Below, in pieces: positions 31,346 to 40,072 of a stretch of DNA of 50,495 nucleotides (positions within the stretch are counted from its first letter, which is position 1; every line of letters begins with the position of its first letter). The stretch comes from Saccharothrix deserti. Its GTDB lineage: Bacteria > Actinomycetota > Actinomycetes > Mycobacteriales > Pseudonocardiaceae. The stretch lies in NCBI RefSeq assembly GCF_009769385.1, contig NZ_VKAB01000054.1:1-50495 (forward strand). Direction: 5' to 3'. The notes under the pieces are model-generated. The model did not search any database. It saw only the letters and a list, made by a program, of their open reading frames with translations, and was not told where the DNA came from. Made by a program: the position numbers and the translations under genes.

Positions 31346-32653
31346 TCAGCTCGTGGCCGCCCGGTCCGTCGCCAGTTCGGTCGCCAGTTCGGTCGTCAGC
31401 TCGGTCTCGTCGAGTTCGCGGACGGTGATCCTGTCCCTGACGGTGTCGACGGTGTCGATCTCCACGTCGAGGACGTCGCCGATCTCGATCTGGCCCACGT
31501 TGAGGTCCGCGCGCGTGCCCTCGGTCATCGCCGTGCAGTGCAGCATGACCGGGCGGGAGCGGTTGGCGAGGCGGAGCAGGATGTAGCCACCCTTGCCCTC
31601 CGGCAGGGCCTTCGTGACCTCGCCCTCCAGCCGCTGCCCCTTGACGAACCCGTTGTCCTCCGCGGACTTGCGCTGGACGGGGATGAACCCGCCCTTCGCC
31701 TTGGGCGAGGCGACCGCGCCCAGCGGCTGCAGCGCGATCAGTCGCTTGTCCTTCTCCATGCGCGTCACCATCACCTCGACCTCGTCGCCGATCCCCAGCT
31801 GCCTGCCCGCCAGGACCGAGTTGTGGACCAGGCCCGAGATCCCGTGGTCGAGCAGGACGAACGCGCCGAGCTTCTCCGAGCGGCGCTGCACCACCCCGGT
31901 GAACTTCCGGCCCACCGGGAACTCGGCGCTCAGCTGGTGCCACGGGTTGGTCGTGCCCGGCAGGAGCGTGTACTTCACGCCGCCCGCGATGTCGACCTCG
32001 AACGCACCGCTGAGCGGGTCCCCGACGGCGAACAGGCGACCCATGTCCGGGATGATCCGCTGGTAGTCCACGTCGGCGTTGCCGAGCACCCCGCGACGGC
32101 CGTCGAGCGCCTCGACCACCACGAACTCCTTGGTGACCGTGACGACCCTCGCCTGCACCGGGTCGGTGCCGCCGGAGGCCATCGGCAGCAGCGCCATCTC
32201 GACGCTGCGCTCGGCGCGGATGGAGGTGAGCTGGTTGGCCAGGGCGATCTTCATCTCGTCGATCGCCAGGTAGTGGTCGCTGTACTTGATGACGCGCACC
32301 CGGCCGCGGATGTCGGTCGGGATGTCGTCCTCGTCCTGGGTGAGGTAGATCATCCGCTTGCCGATCATCGCGGCCATCATGAACTCCATCGCCACGTTCG
32401 CGTTGCGGCCGGTGAAGTCGATGAGCACCACCTCGGCCTGCTCGATGCCGCGGTAGACGGCGCCCATGATGGTCTGCGGCCCGTAGATCGAGTCCGCGCG
32501 CACCGGCGTCATCCCCACCCCGGAGATCACCGGCACGAGGGCGTTGCGGTGGAACTCGTCGTGGTCGAAGCCGTTCCGCACGCCGTACGGGCTGGCCACG
32601 AACGCGTTGCCGTCGATCGTCCGCTCACGGCGGGTGAAGTCGAGGTCGCTCAT
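31346..32653 (-). CDS. Nucleoside deoxyribosyltransferase/TIR-like domain fused to S1 RNA-binding repeats
   Basis: Protein of 435 aa with an unusual domain pairing. Residues about 15-125 fit the Rossmann-like nucleoside 2-deoxyribosyltransferase/TIR-like group: FVASPYG, then MTPVRADSIYG, then AEVVLIDFTGRNANVAMEFMMAAMIGKRMIYLTQ and IPTDIRGRVRVIKY; Glu90 sits where the family nucleophile lies. Residues about 165-230, 248-310 and 338-412 look like S1-type OB folds (clearest is GRKFTGVVQRRSEKLGAFVLLDHGISGLVHNSVL). The tail has short TELATELAT repeats. GAAGGGA precedes the ATG by 7 bp. It is divergent, by 205 bp, from the helicase-PLD-GHKL operon, so it may be an RNA-bound nucleotide or NAD-processing partner of that system (inference). 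Terminator downstream. Confidence 0.8.
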   Translation of the reverse strand: MSDLDFTRRERTIDGNAFVASPYGVRNGFDHDEFHRNALVPVISGVGMTPVRADSIYGPQTIMGAVYRGIEQAEVVLIDFTGRNANVAMEFMMAAMIGKRMIYLTQDEDDIPTDIRGRVRVIKYSDHYLAIDEMKIALANQLTSIRAERSVEMALLPMASGGTDPVQARVVTVTKEFVVVEALDGRRGVLGNADVDYQRIIPDMGRLFAVGDPLSGAFEVDIAGGVKYTLLPGTTNPWHQLSAEFPVGRKFTGVVQRRSEKLGAFVLLDHGISGLVHNSVLAGRQLGIGDEVEVMVTRMEKDKRLIALQPLGAVASPKAKGGFIPVQRKSAEDNGFVKGQRLEGEVTKALPEGKGGYILLRLANRSRPVMLHCTAMTEGTRADLNVGQIEIGDVLDVEIDTVDTVRDRITVRELDETELTTELATELATDRAATS

Positions 32654-32845
32654 TGTCGGTCCCTTCGGATGGGGTCTCGCTGTCGTGCTCGACCCGATGG
32701 GGACCATGTTTGTCGGGCCGATCTGAGACTTCATTGGATGTCCCGCTGAGTTGTGCGGCAACACCGACACGAGCACTCAGCGCAGACTCAGTCGGCCATT
32801 CAGGTGCCTTTCACCGCGGTTATCTCCCCTTTCTCGGAGAACAGG

Positions 32846-32851
32846 TACCCT
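32846..32851 (+). promoter_or_regulatory. -10-like TACCCT placing a leaderless start for the helicase operon
   Basis: TACCCT fits the TANNNT actinobacterial -10 pattern and ends 7 bp before the GTG at 32859, the spacing expected when transcription begins on the start codon itself. No ribosome site is present. A -35 element is not evident. Confidence 0.4.
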
Positions 32852-32858
32852 GGCGCGG

Positions 32859-35800
32859 GTGATCGGGTCACACTCAGCGCCACACGGTTCGGACTCCGCC
32901 GACATGGCGGTTCGGCTCGTCGAGCACTTCCTCTGCTCCGATGCCACCGCGGAGTTCGGCCCGTACTTCCCACTGGGCGAAGAACGCCCGGTCGCCGAAC
33001 CGCTGCTGCCGGGCAGGCACTACCGGCTGCAGATGCTGGACCGGACCGACCAGCGGGTTGACGTGCAGGTCTTCCTCGGCATCGGTGAGCTCGGCGGCCT
33101 GATGTGGGAGCAGGACATCCGCGCACTGCTGAGGATCGCCGGGTCGGCCCACCCCGCGTTGCCCGAGGTCTTCGACGGCGGCTACCGCTCCGCGGAACAG
33201 ACCGCCGCGGTCGGGATCGAATCCGAGGGCATGGCATTCGTGGTCACCCGCGGTGCCCGCAAAAATGCGGGTCCGGCGGATGTTACTTATTTCAGGTCAC
33301 GAAAGGAAGACGCTGTCCGGAAGTTTCGGTCATTGGTCGACGGACTCGCCACGCTGCATGGCCTCGGAATGACCCACCGCAGTCTCAGCCCGGCCGCGAT
33401 CGACGTTTACCGGAGCCAGAGCGAGGAAGACAAGGTCCCGAACTACCGATTCGCCAGGTTCGAGCTGAGCGCACTCGTGACGGACCTGTTCCGGCAGCAG
33501 ACCTTCGACTCGGTGGTCGACCAGGGCCGGCTCCGGGAGCTGTACATCACGCACAGCCGCGGCACCATGGCCTACGCGCCACCCGAACGCCTCGCCTTCG
33601 TCCTGGCGGACGACGACTCGAACCTGGTGGAAGACGAGAGCGTGGACGTCTACGGCCTCGCCGCGATCATGTGGGAGTGGTTCCTCGGCGAGTTCCCGGA
33701 CGACCAACGCCCGCCCGAGATCGTCGAGCCGCCCACCGCGCGGGAGGCGGTCGAACTGGCCGCGGCCTACCGGCGTTTCCGCGACTACCTGCGCAAGAGG
33801 TTGCGGGAGGACGAGGAGGTCCCGCCGGAACTCGCCACGATCCTCGGCGACATGCTGTCCGAAAACCCCGCGGACCGCCCCGCCGCGGCCGACGTGGTGA
33901 TGATGCTGACCGCGGGGTACGACCGGATCATGTCGGCGTGGAGCGGGGGCGCGGACACCAGACCCCACACCATCCTCTTCATGCCCAAGCAGTCCGCGTC
34001 CACGATCCACCTGTGGAACTGGATCAGCCAGCACCCCTCGACACCGACGGGCGCCGGGCAACTGGTCGACTTCATCACCGACGACCTGCACCGCGCCCGG
34101 ATGGCCTACTCGCCCCACGGGGCCGACTCGTTCGTCGGCGGCGGCGAGCGCGAGGCCAAGCGCGCGGCGACGATCGTGCTCCGGGGCGAGCAGGCCGTCT
34201 GGTTCTGCGAGTTCTACCGGTTCGAGGACGAGTACGGGAACCCGACCGAGGTGACCGACCGCGCGCTGGTGATCAAGTACGTGGCCAAGCGCTCGCAGCC
34301 GTGGGTGGAGGAGAAGGTCCGCAAGCTGAACTGGGGCGATTCCCGCGCGGTGCCGCCGGTGAAGCTGGAGTCCACGTTGACCGACCAGGAGGTCCTCCGC
34401 GGCAGGGTGCGCGACCAGCCGTCCTGGAAGCGGTTGACCGAATCGCTGCGCCCCAGCGTCGAGCGGTCCGAGGAGGACCTCGCCTACCAGCGGGCGATCG
34501 ACTGGCTCATCGACTACCAGGACGTGGAGCTCAAGGCCCGGACCTACCCGTACGAGGTCGTCTCACGGGAGGTGGAGACGGGCGAGGTCCTCGTCCGCTA
34601 CGACGGCGAGCGGGACCAGAAGCGGATCGTCTCGTCCCCGCTGTTCGTCAAGTACGCCGCGTCCCCGTACCTGCGCGACGAGTTCGGCGCGTTCTTCGGG
34701 GCGTTGCAGAACGACGACGGCGGCGCGGGCGCCGACCTGCTCGGCGACGAGAACGGCAGGCCCAAGGGGTTCCAGGGCACGACCGACGTGCTGCGCCGGG
34801 AAGGACCCGACCGCATCGTGCTGCGCTGGAACCGCCACACCCGCATCCCGGACCAGGGGTGGTTGCGGCCGAGCGACGACCGGGGCGCGATGGTGGCGCT
34901 GGAACGGCAGCGCGACGCGCGCTACGAGCTGTTCGACTTCGCCACGCTGCGCGGCCAGATCCGCCAACCGCACACGATCCGCACGCTGGAGCACCACTGG
35001 GCCGCGGCCGGTGAGGGCCTGCTCGGCGACGGGCCGAAAGCCGTGCGCGAGATCCTCGTCTGCGAGCCGTTCATGGCTCTCCAAGGGCCGCCCGGGACGG
35101 GCAAGACCACGGTCGCCGCCGCCGCGATCGCCGCCTACCTGCGCAGGTCGCCGACCGCGCGGCTGCTCGTGTCGGCCCAGTCGAACTTCGCGCTCGACAA
35201 CCTCGCGGACCGGGTGCTCGCCGCGATCGGCGCCCTGGACGACCGAGGCCGCCCGGTGGACGTCGCCGACGCGTCGTCGGGCCTGATGCCGCTGCGCGTC
35301 ACGTCACGCGGCCCCGACGCCGAGGGCAGGGTCGCCCCGAGCCTGCGCCTCTGGATGCGCCACGCCTCGGCGGAGCGCCTGGCGAAGGGCGTGCACCGCC
35401 ACGTCACCCGGGTCATGGACGACCGGACCATCTCGATGTCCGCCGAACTCGCCGACGTGCTCACCGAGTGGCGGGACCTGGTCGGCACGGAGGGCGAGTC
35501 GGTGCTCCCCGAACTGTCGGACCGCGTCCACCGCGGCGCGAACCTGGTCTTCGCCACCTGCGCCACCTCAACGCCCGAGCTGCTCTCGCCGACGGCCGAC
35601 GCCGTGTTCGACTGGGTCGTGGTGGAGGAGGCGGCCAAGGCCTGGCCGACGGAACTGGCGATCCCGCTGGTGCGCGGCAGGCGGTGGACGCTGGTCGGCG
35701 ACCAGTCCCAGCTCCCCGCGCACCGCCGCCAGGACATCGCCCGGTTCCTCCGGGCCTGCGTCGACGACCCCCACCAGGAGATGGCGGCGCTGGGCGTCGA

Positions 35801-36587
35801 CCTCGACCGGTACCTGGAGGCCTTCGACCTGTTCGGCTCGCTGTTCAAGCAGACCGGCACGTCGGGTTCCCGGCAGGCCCCTCCCCTGCTGCGCATGGGC
35901 ACGCAGTTCCGGATGCGCGAGCCGATCGCCGAAGTCGTCAGCCGGGTCTTCTACCCGGCCGAGGAGCAACCGGAACTGCCGTCGGCCGACGGGCTCCCGG
36001 TGGGCGGCCTGGTCACGAACACCGCGTCGCAGGCTCCGCCGATCCGGTTCCAACGCCCCGGCGTGCTCGACGGGGAGTCGCTCGTCTGGCTCGACACCGA
36101 CGGCATCCCCGACTGCAAGGACGAGCCGCACTGGTCGAACCCCGGCGAGGTGGCCGTGGTGCACAAGCTTCTCGAACGGCTGCAACCGTTCCCGCGCAGG
36201 CTGGAGGGGGATTTCGGCGAACAGCCGATCGCCGTGCTGAGCCCCTACCGGGAACAGGTGAAGCTGCTCCGCGGCAGCAGCCTGATCCGCGACCACGTGA
36301 ACACGATCCACGGCTTCCAGGGCCGAGAAGCGGACATGGTGATCGTCTCGCTCGTCAGGGACACCTCCCGCCCCGGCCGCACGCTGCACCAACTCGGCCA
36401 CCTCGCCCAGCGGGAGTTGGTGAACGTGCTCTTCTCACGGGCACGCCGCCAGCTGGTGATCGTCGGCAACTTCGGGCACTTCTCGTCCATCAGCGGCGCG
36501 GGCGGGCTGTGGCAGCAGGTCTGCACGGCGGTGCGGCTGTACGGCAAGGTGGTACCGGCCGCCGAGTTCGCGGGTGGTGCGCGATGA
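32859..36587 (+). CDS. Pseudokinase-SF1 helicase fusion (Mokosh MkoA-like)
   Basis: Protein of 1242 aa. Residues about 45-350 have a protein-kinase layout (LATLHGLGMTHRSLSPAAIDVY, GTMAYAPPERLA, VDVYGLAAIMWEWFLGEFP), but the catalytic residues are lost: HRD reads HRS, DFG reads RFE and the VAIK lysine region reads VDVQ. After a long linker comes an SF1B Upf1/COG1112-type helicase: Walker A GPPGTGKT (743-750), Ia LLVSAQSNFALDNL, II VVVEEAA (about 922), III LVGDQSQLPA, IV AVLSPYREQ, V NTIHGFQGREADMVIVSLVR, VI VNVLFSRARRQLVIVGN. Kinase-helicase plus a PLD gene is the architecture of type I Mokosh anti-phage systems. GTG 32859 follows a -10-like element with no ribosome site; ATG 32904 is an alternative. 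The stop overlaps the next start (ATGA). Confidence 0.85.
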   Translation: MIGSHSAPHGSDSADMAVRLVEHFLCSDATAEFGPYFPLGEERPVAEPLLPGRHYRLQMLDRTDQRVDVQVFLGIGELGGLMWEQDIRALLRIAGSAHPALPEVFDGGYRSAEQTAAVGIESEGMAFVVTRGARKNAGPADVTYFRSRKEDAVRKFRSLVDGLATLHGLGMTHRSLSPAAIDVYRSQSEEDKVPNYRFARFELSALVTDLFRQQTFDSVVDQGRLRELYITHSRGTMAYAPPERLAFVLADDDSNLVEDESVDVYGLAAIMWEWFLGEFPDDQRPPEIVEPPTAREAVELAAAYRRFRDYLRKRLREDEEVPPELATILGDMLSENPADRPAAADVVMMLTAGYDRIMSAWSGGADTRPHTILFMPKQSASTIHLWNWISQHPSTPTGAGQLVDFITDDLHRARMAYSPHGADSFVGGGEREAKRAATIVLRGEQAVWFCEFYRFEDEYGNPTEVTDRALVIKYVAKRSQPWVEEKVRKLNWGDSRAVPPVKLESTLTDQEVLRGRVRDQPSWKRLTESLRPSVERSEEDLAYQRAIDWLIDYQDVELKARTYPYEVVSREVETGEVLVRYDGERDQKRIVSSPLFVKYAASPYLRDEFGAFFGALQNDDGGAGADLLGDENGRPKGFQGTTDVLRREGPDRIVLRWNRHTRIPDQGWLRPSDDRGAMVALERQRDARYELFDFATLRGQIRQPHTIRTLEHHWAAAGEGLLGDGPKAVREILVCEPFMALQGPPGTGKTTVAAAAIAAYLRRSPTARLLVSAQSNFALDNLADRVLAAIGALDDRGRPVDVADASSGLMPLRVTSRGPDAEGRVAPSLRLWMRHASAERLAKGVHRHVTRVMDDRTISMSAELADVLTEWRDLVGTEGESVLPELSDRVHRGANLVFATCATSTPELLSPTADAVFDWVVVEEAAKAWPTELAIPLVRGRRWTLVGDQSQLPAHRRQDIARFLRACVDDPHQEMAALGVDLDRYLEAFDLFGSLFKQTGTSGSRQAPPLLRMGTQFRMREPIAEVVSRVFYPAEEQPELPSADGLPVGGLVTNTASQAPPIRFQRPGVLDGESLVWLDTDGIPDCKDEPHWSNPGEVAVVHKLLERLQPFPRRLEGDFGEQPIAVLSPYREQVKLLRGSSLIRDHVNTIHGFQGREADMVIVSLVRDTSRPGRTLHQLGHLAQRELVNVLFSRARRQLVIVGNFGHFSSISGAGGLWQQVCTAVRLYGKVVPAAEFAGGAR

Positions 36588-39500
36588 GCAACGCCGAACG
36601 GGTCACCATCTACATCCCGTGCGACGTCGTCGCGATCCGGGTCAAGCTGGGGTTCGCCGACACCCTCACCCCGACCGAGAAGATCGTCCTGAAGGCGGTC
36701 CACGCGGGTACGACGACCCTCGGCGACCTCGCCGCCGTGCTCGGGCTGCCGCAGCGGATGCTCGTGGACATCGCCCAGGACCTGTGGAAAGCCGGGTACC
36801 TCCTGGTCGTCCGCTCGAAAGCGGGCGTGCGGGTCTCGAAGGAAGTCGCCGACCACATCGGCAAAGGGACGCTGGACACGCTGGCGAGCGCGGAGGTGGT
36901 CGACACCACCAGGAACCTCATGGTGGACAAGCTGACCAACGAGATCCGCTCGGTCACCGGACGGGACACACCGGGCCAGCGCCGCTTCGCGGTCCCGGTG
37001 GAGAACAGCCCGACGCGCCTGGCCGATCTGACGACCACGGACCTGCTCGCCGCGATGGAACGCGACGTGGCCCGCGAGGCGCGGTTGCGGCGGGAGCGCG
37101 AGGACGGCTCGGAGAACAAGGAGCAGTCCGGGTTCGCCCGCGAGCAGCGGGTGATCAGCGCCCACCTCTCCCCCGCCGGCCTGGAGTCGGTCGGACGGCG
37201 GTGGCTGCCGGTGGAGGTGCGCCCCGCCGTCGACCCGATGGACGACGCGCTCACCGTGACGGTGGTCGACCCCGCGTTCTCCCAAGCGCAGCGGACCGCG
37301 ATCGAGGAACAGCTCGGCCGGCTGGCGGCGGTGCGCCCGCAGGACGACTTCTTCCGCGCCCTGCGCGGGCAGGCGCCGCCCGGCCTGGTGGAGGCGCCGA
37401 GCCTGGCGGAGGCGGCGGTGCGGCTGCGCGAGCAGGCCGTGGTCGCCGCGACCATCCCGGCCGGCCAGCGCCGGAACTGGCACCTCTCGCTGCTCGACCT
37501 GGACCGGCGGCTCGACGCGCAGCTGAACGAACTCGCCAGTCGGGAGGTCACCGCGACCGCGGTGGTCGGCGACCGGCACACCGACGCCCTGGTGGAGCTC
37601 ATCGGCGAGGCACGCGCGCAACTGGTGATCACCGCGCCCTGGATCAGCTACGCCGGGTTGTCCGCGGTCCTCCCGGCGTTGCGCCTGGCTCTCAAACGGG
37701 GTGTCGACGTCTTCCTGTTGTGGGGCATCAGCCACGACCAGGTGCTCGAGGGGCGGGTCTCCGGCCTGCTGTACGACACGACCCTGCGCAGCGCGACCGG
37801 CCCGTCCGCGGGCAGGCTGCACGTGCCCGGCACGGGATCGCACAACCGGGTCCTGTCCGCCTCGGGCGACGACACGATCGCCGGCTCCTCGCGCACCCAC
37901 GCCAAGGTCGCCGTCGCCGACGCCGAACTCGCGTTGGTGACCAGTTGGAACATGCTGAACACCCCGGACGCATCGCAGGAGATCGGTGTCCTGCTCGCGG
38001 ACGCGCACGGCGGCCCGTGCCGTCCGGTGCGTGACGTGCTGCGGTGGGCGCGGTCGATCGTGCCGGACTACAAGACCAGCAACCTGGTGCTGGTCACGGA
38101 ACAGGACTTCGCCCTGCGGGAGGGGACGTCGCGGCAGTCGCGCGATCGGCCGGCCAAGCGCCCCGACGTCCCGGCGACCGACCGCCGGGTGCCGCCGTCG
38201 GAGCCCGACGACGGCGAGAGCCAGGCCTCGGCCAACGCGGCCAAGGGCTGGAGCAAGGCGTGGGTCGACCACGCGGACCGCCTCGCCGCCGCGCTGGCCA
38301 CCCGCACCGGCGCCGATGCCCGGATCGTGGTCGACGGCACGCACCGGGACACGCTCAAGCAGGCCGTCCGCAGCGCCACGTTCCGCCTGGCCATCACCTC
38401 GGACCAGCTCAGCGCCCAGGTCGTGGACGACCGGTTCGTGGCCGCGCTGCGGGCCGCGCTCGAACGCGGCGTCGAGGTGGCGGTGCGGTACAAACGCCCC
38501 CACGAGGTCGACGTTCCGCCGCCCAACGCGAACGGCAGACCGGCCGCGCCGCCGCCGACCCGGGCCGAACTGGCACTGGCGGAACTGCGCGCCGACTTCC
38601 CGGACCTGTGCACCGTCGAACGCGTCAACCTGCACGCCAAGGTGCTGGTGTGGGACGACGAGGTCGTGGTGGGCAGCTTCAACTTCCTGTCGTTCGAAGG
38701 CTTCTTCAACTCCGGCGCCACCTACCGGCGGCGGTCGGAGGTGAGCGCCCGGATCACCAGCCGGGCGCTCGCCGACCAGCTGGCCCGGCAGGTGGGCCTG
38801 GTCCGCCCCCGGCCCGCCCGGACGGAGCTGCCGCCGGCACCGGTGGCCCAGGGCGCCTACCTGACGGTGCAGCTGATCCTGAACGACGTCGCGGCCGGGG
38901 TGGAGCCGGCGACCACGGTGGCCAAGCACCTCGTGACGGTCGCGGACCCCTGGCCGGTCCTGGAACGGCTGGCCGAGGACGCCGATCGCGGCCTGCTGCG
39001 GGTGGCGGCGGCGACGTGCCTGTCGCTCGACGGGACGGCGGCCACGCAGCCCGGTCGCCGGCGCTGGGTCCGCTGGCTGGTGGAAGACCTGTGGTCGGAC
39101 GGCCGTTACGTCGAGGCGCTGGTGCTGCGCCGCCTGGTGGACGACGAGACCGCGCGTCCCCGGCTCTCGGTCGCCGTGCTCGCGGCGGCCAGGGGAAGCT
39201 CGGTGTACCCGGCCGCGTCGAACAACGCTCTGTCCCTTTTGGACAATCCGACCGGCGACACGCCGCAGCACCGGATGGCGGAGGCGGCGGTGCTCCTGGC
39301 CGCCTCCGTGGAGCAGGTGTTGTGGACCGGTGGCGTCGACGCGCGGGACAACCTGGAACTGGTCCTGTCCGAGGTCGTCGACGACGCGTCCGAGGACGAC
39401 CAGGGCATCCGGCCGTGGAAGGAGCTCGGGGAGGCGGCCCACCAGTACGCCGTCGGCTCGTTCGCGATCCCGGTGCCGGTCGAGGCGATCAGGCTGGACC

Positions 39501-40072
39501 TGGCCCGGCGCCAGGAATCCGACGCCCGGGACCGGGCGTGGGCCCGGCTGCGCACCGCGTTGGACCGCGCCGAGCACACGCACTTCGACCACACCGCCAG
39601 CCTGCGCACCCACCTCCACCTGTTCAACGGCGCGAACGGGTTGTTCACCCGGCTCAAGGACGTGGTGGCCGACCGGCGGTCCACCGCCCTGTCGCAGTGG
39701 GTCGCGGAACCCGCGTTGCGCAACGTCGGAGCGCTCATCAACGCGGCGGCGGCGGTCGCGGCGCCCGGTGTCGAGCCGATGCACGGCACCTACCGCAAGC
39801 GGTACACCAAGTTGCTGGAGAGCGTGATCAAGGAGGCGAAGGCGGCCGTGGCCGGGCTGGCGGACTTCGCCGACGACGGTGATGTCGACACCGAGACGGC
39901 ACGCCTGCTGGCGGTGGCCCGGCCACTGGCCAAGGCGGTGGCCCGGGGCCGCGCCGACCTGGTCGCGTTCGTGGACAACTCGGCCGAGGTGGAGGCCAGG
40001 TTCCTGACCACCGTCATCGAGTCCTTCGACGAGCTGGCCGTGTGGGCGGAAGGGGAGGCCGGCCGTGTCTGA
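36584..40072 (+). CDS. Dual-HKD phospholipase D-family protein (Mokosh MkoB-like)
   Basis: Protein of 1162 aa. A winged-helix-like segment near the start (LTPTEKIVLKAVHAGTTTLGDLAAVLGLPQRMLVDIAQDLWKAGYLLV) may bind nucleic acid. Two PLD half-sites are intact: H439-A-K441 to D446 (THAKVAVAD) followed by TSWNML, and H684-A-K686 to D691 (LHAKVLVWD) followed by GSFNFLSFEG; both halves together form one active site that could act as a nuclease. A helical region of about 380 residues follows. It overlaps the helicase gene by 4 bp and the GHKL gene by 8 bp, so the three are one operon. In Mokosh the PLD protein is the proposed effector nuclease; nuclease action here is inferred. Confidence 0.87.
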   Translation: MSNAERVTIYIPCDVVAIRVKLGFADTLTPTEKIVLKAVHAGTTTLGDLAAVLGLPQRMLVDIAQDLWKAGYLLVVRSKAGVRVSKEVADHIGKGTLDTLASAEVVDTTRNLMVDKLTNEIRSVTGRDTPGQRRFAVPVENSPTRLADLTTTDLLAAMERDVAREARLRREREDGSENKEQSGFAREQRVISAHLSPAGLESVGRRWLPVEVRPAVDPMDDALTVTVVDPAFSQAQRTAIEEQLGRLAAVRPQDDFFRALRGQAPPGLVEAPSLAEAAVRLREQAVVAATIPAGQRRNWHLSLLDLDRRLDAQLNELASREVTATAVVGDRHTDALVELIGEARAQLVITAPWISYAGLSAVLPALRLALKRGVDVFLLWGISHDQVLEGRVSGLLYDTTLRSATGPSAGRLHVPGTGSHNRVLSASGDDTIAGSSRTHAKVAVADAELALVTSWNMLNTPDASQEIGVLLADAHGGPCRPVRDVLRWARSIVPDYKTSNLVLVTEQDFALREGTSRQSRDRPAKRPDVPATDRRVPPSEPDDGESQASANAAKGWSKAWVDHADRLAAALATRTGADARIVVDGTHRDTLKQAVRSATFRLAITSDQLSAQVVDDRFVAALRAALERGVEVAVRYKRPHEVDVPPPNANGRPAAPPPTRAELALAELRADFPDLCTVERVNLHAKVLVWDDEVVVGSFNFLSFEGFFNSGATYRRRSEVSARITSRALADQLARQVGLVRPRPARTELPPAPVAQGAYLTVQLILNDVAAGVEPATTVAKHLVTVADPWPVLERLAEDADRGLLRVAAATCLSLDGTAATQPGRRRWVRWLVEDLWSDGRYVEALVLRRLVDDETARPRLSVAVLAAARGSSVYPAASNNALSLLDNPTGDTPQHRMAEAAVLLAASVEQVLWTGGVDARDNLELVLSEVVDDASEDDQGIRPWKELGEAAHQYAVGSFAIPVPVEAIRLDLARRQESDARDRAWARLRTALDRAEHTHFDHTASLRTHLHLFNGANGLFTRLKDVVADRRSTALSQWVAEPALRNVGALINAAAAVAAPGVEPMHGTYRKRYTKLLESVIKEAKAAVAGLADFADDGDVDTETARLLAVARPLAKAVARGRADLVAFVDNSAEVEARFLTTVIESFDELAVWAEGEAGRV

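Noticed and set aside
36245..39784. 1179-residue minus-strand frame across the PLD gene
   Set aside because: Antisense to a gene with intact HKD motifs; the frame is open only because of third-position GC bias.
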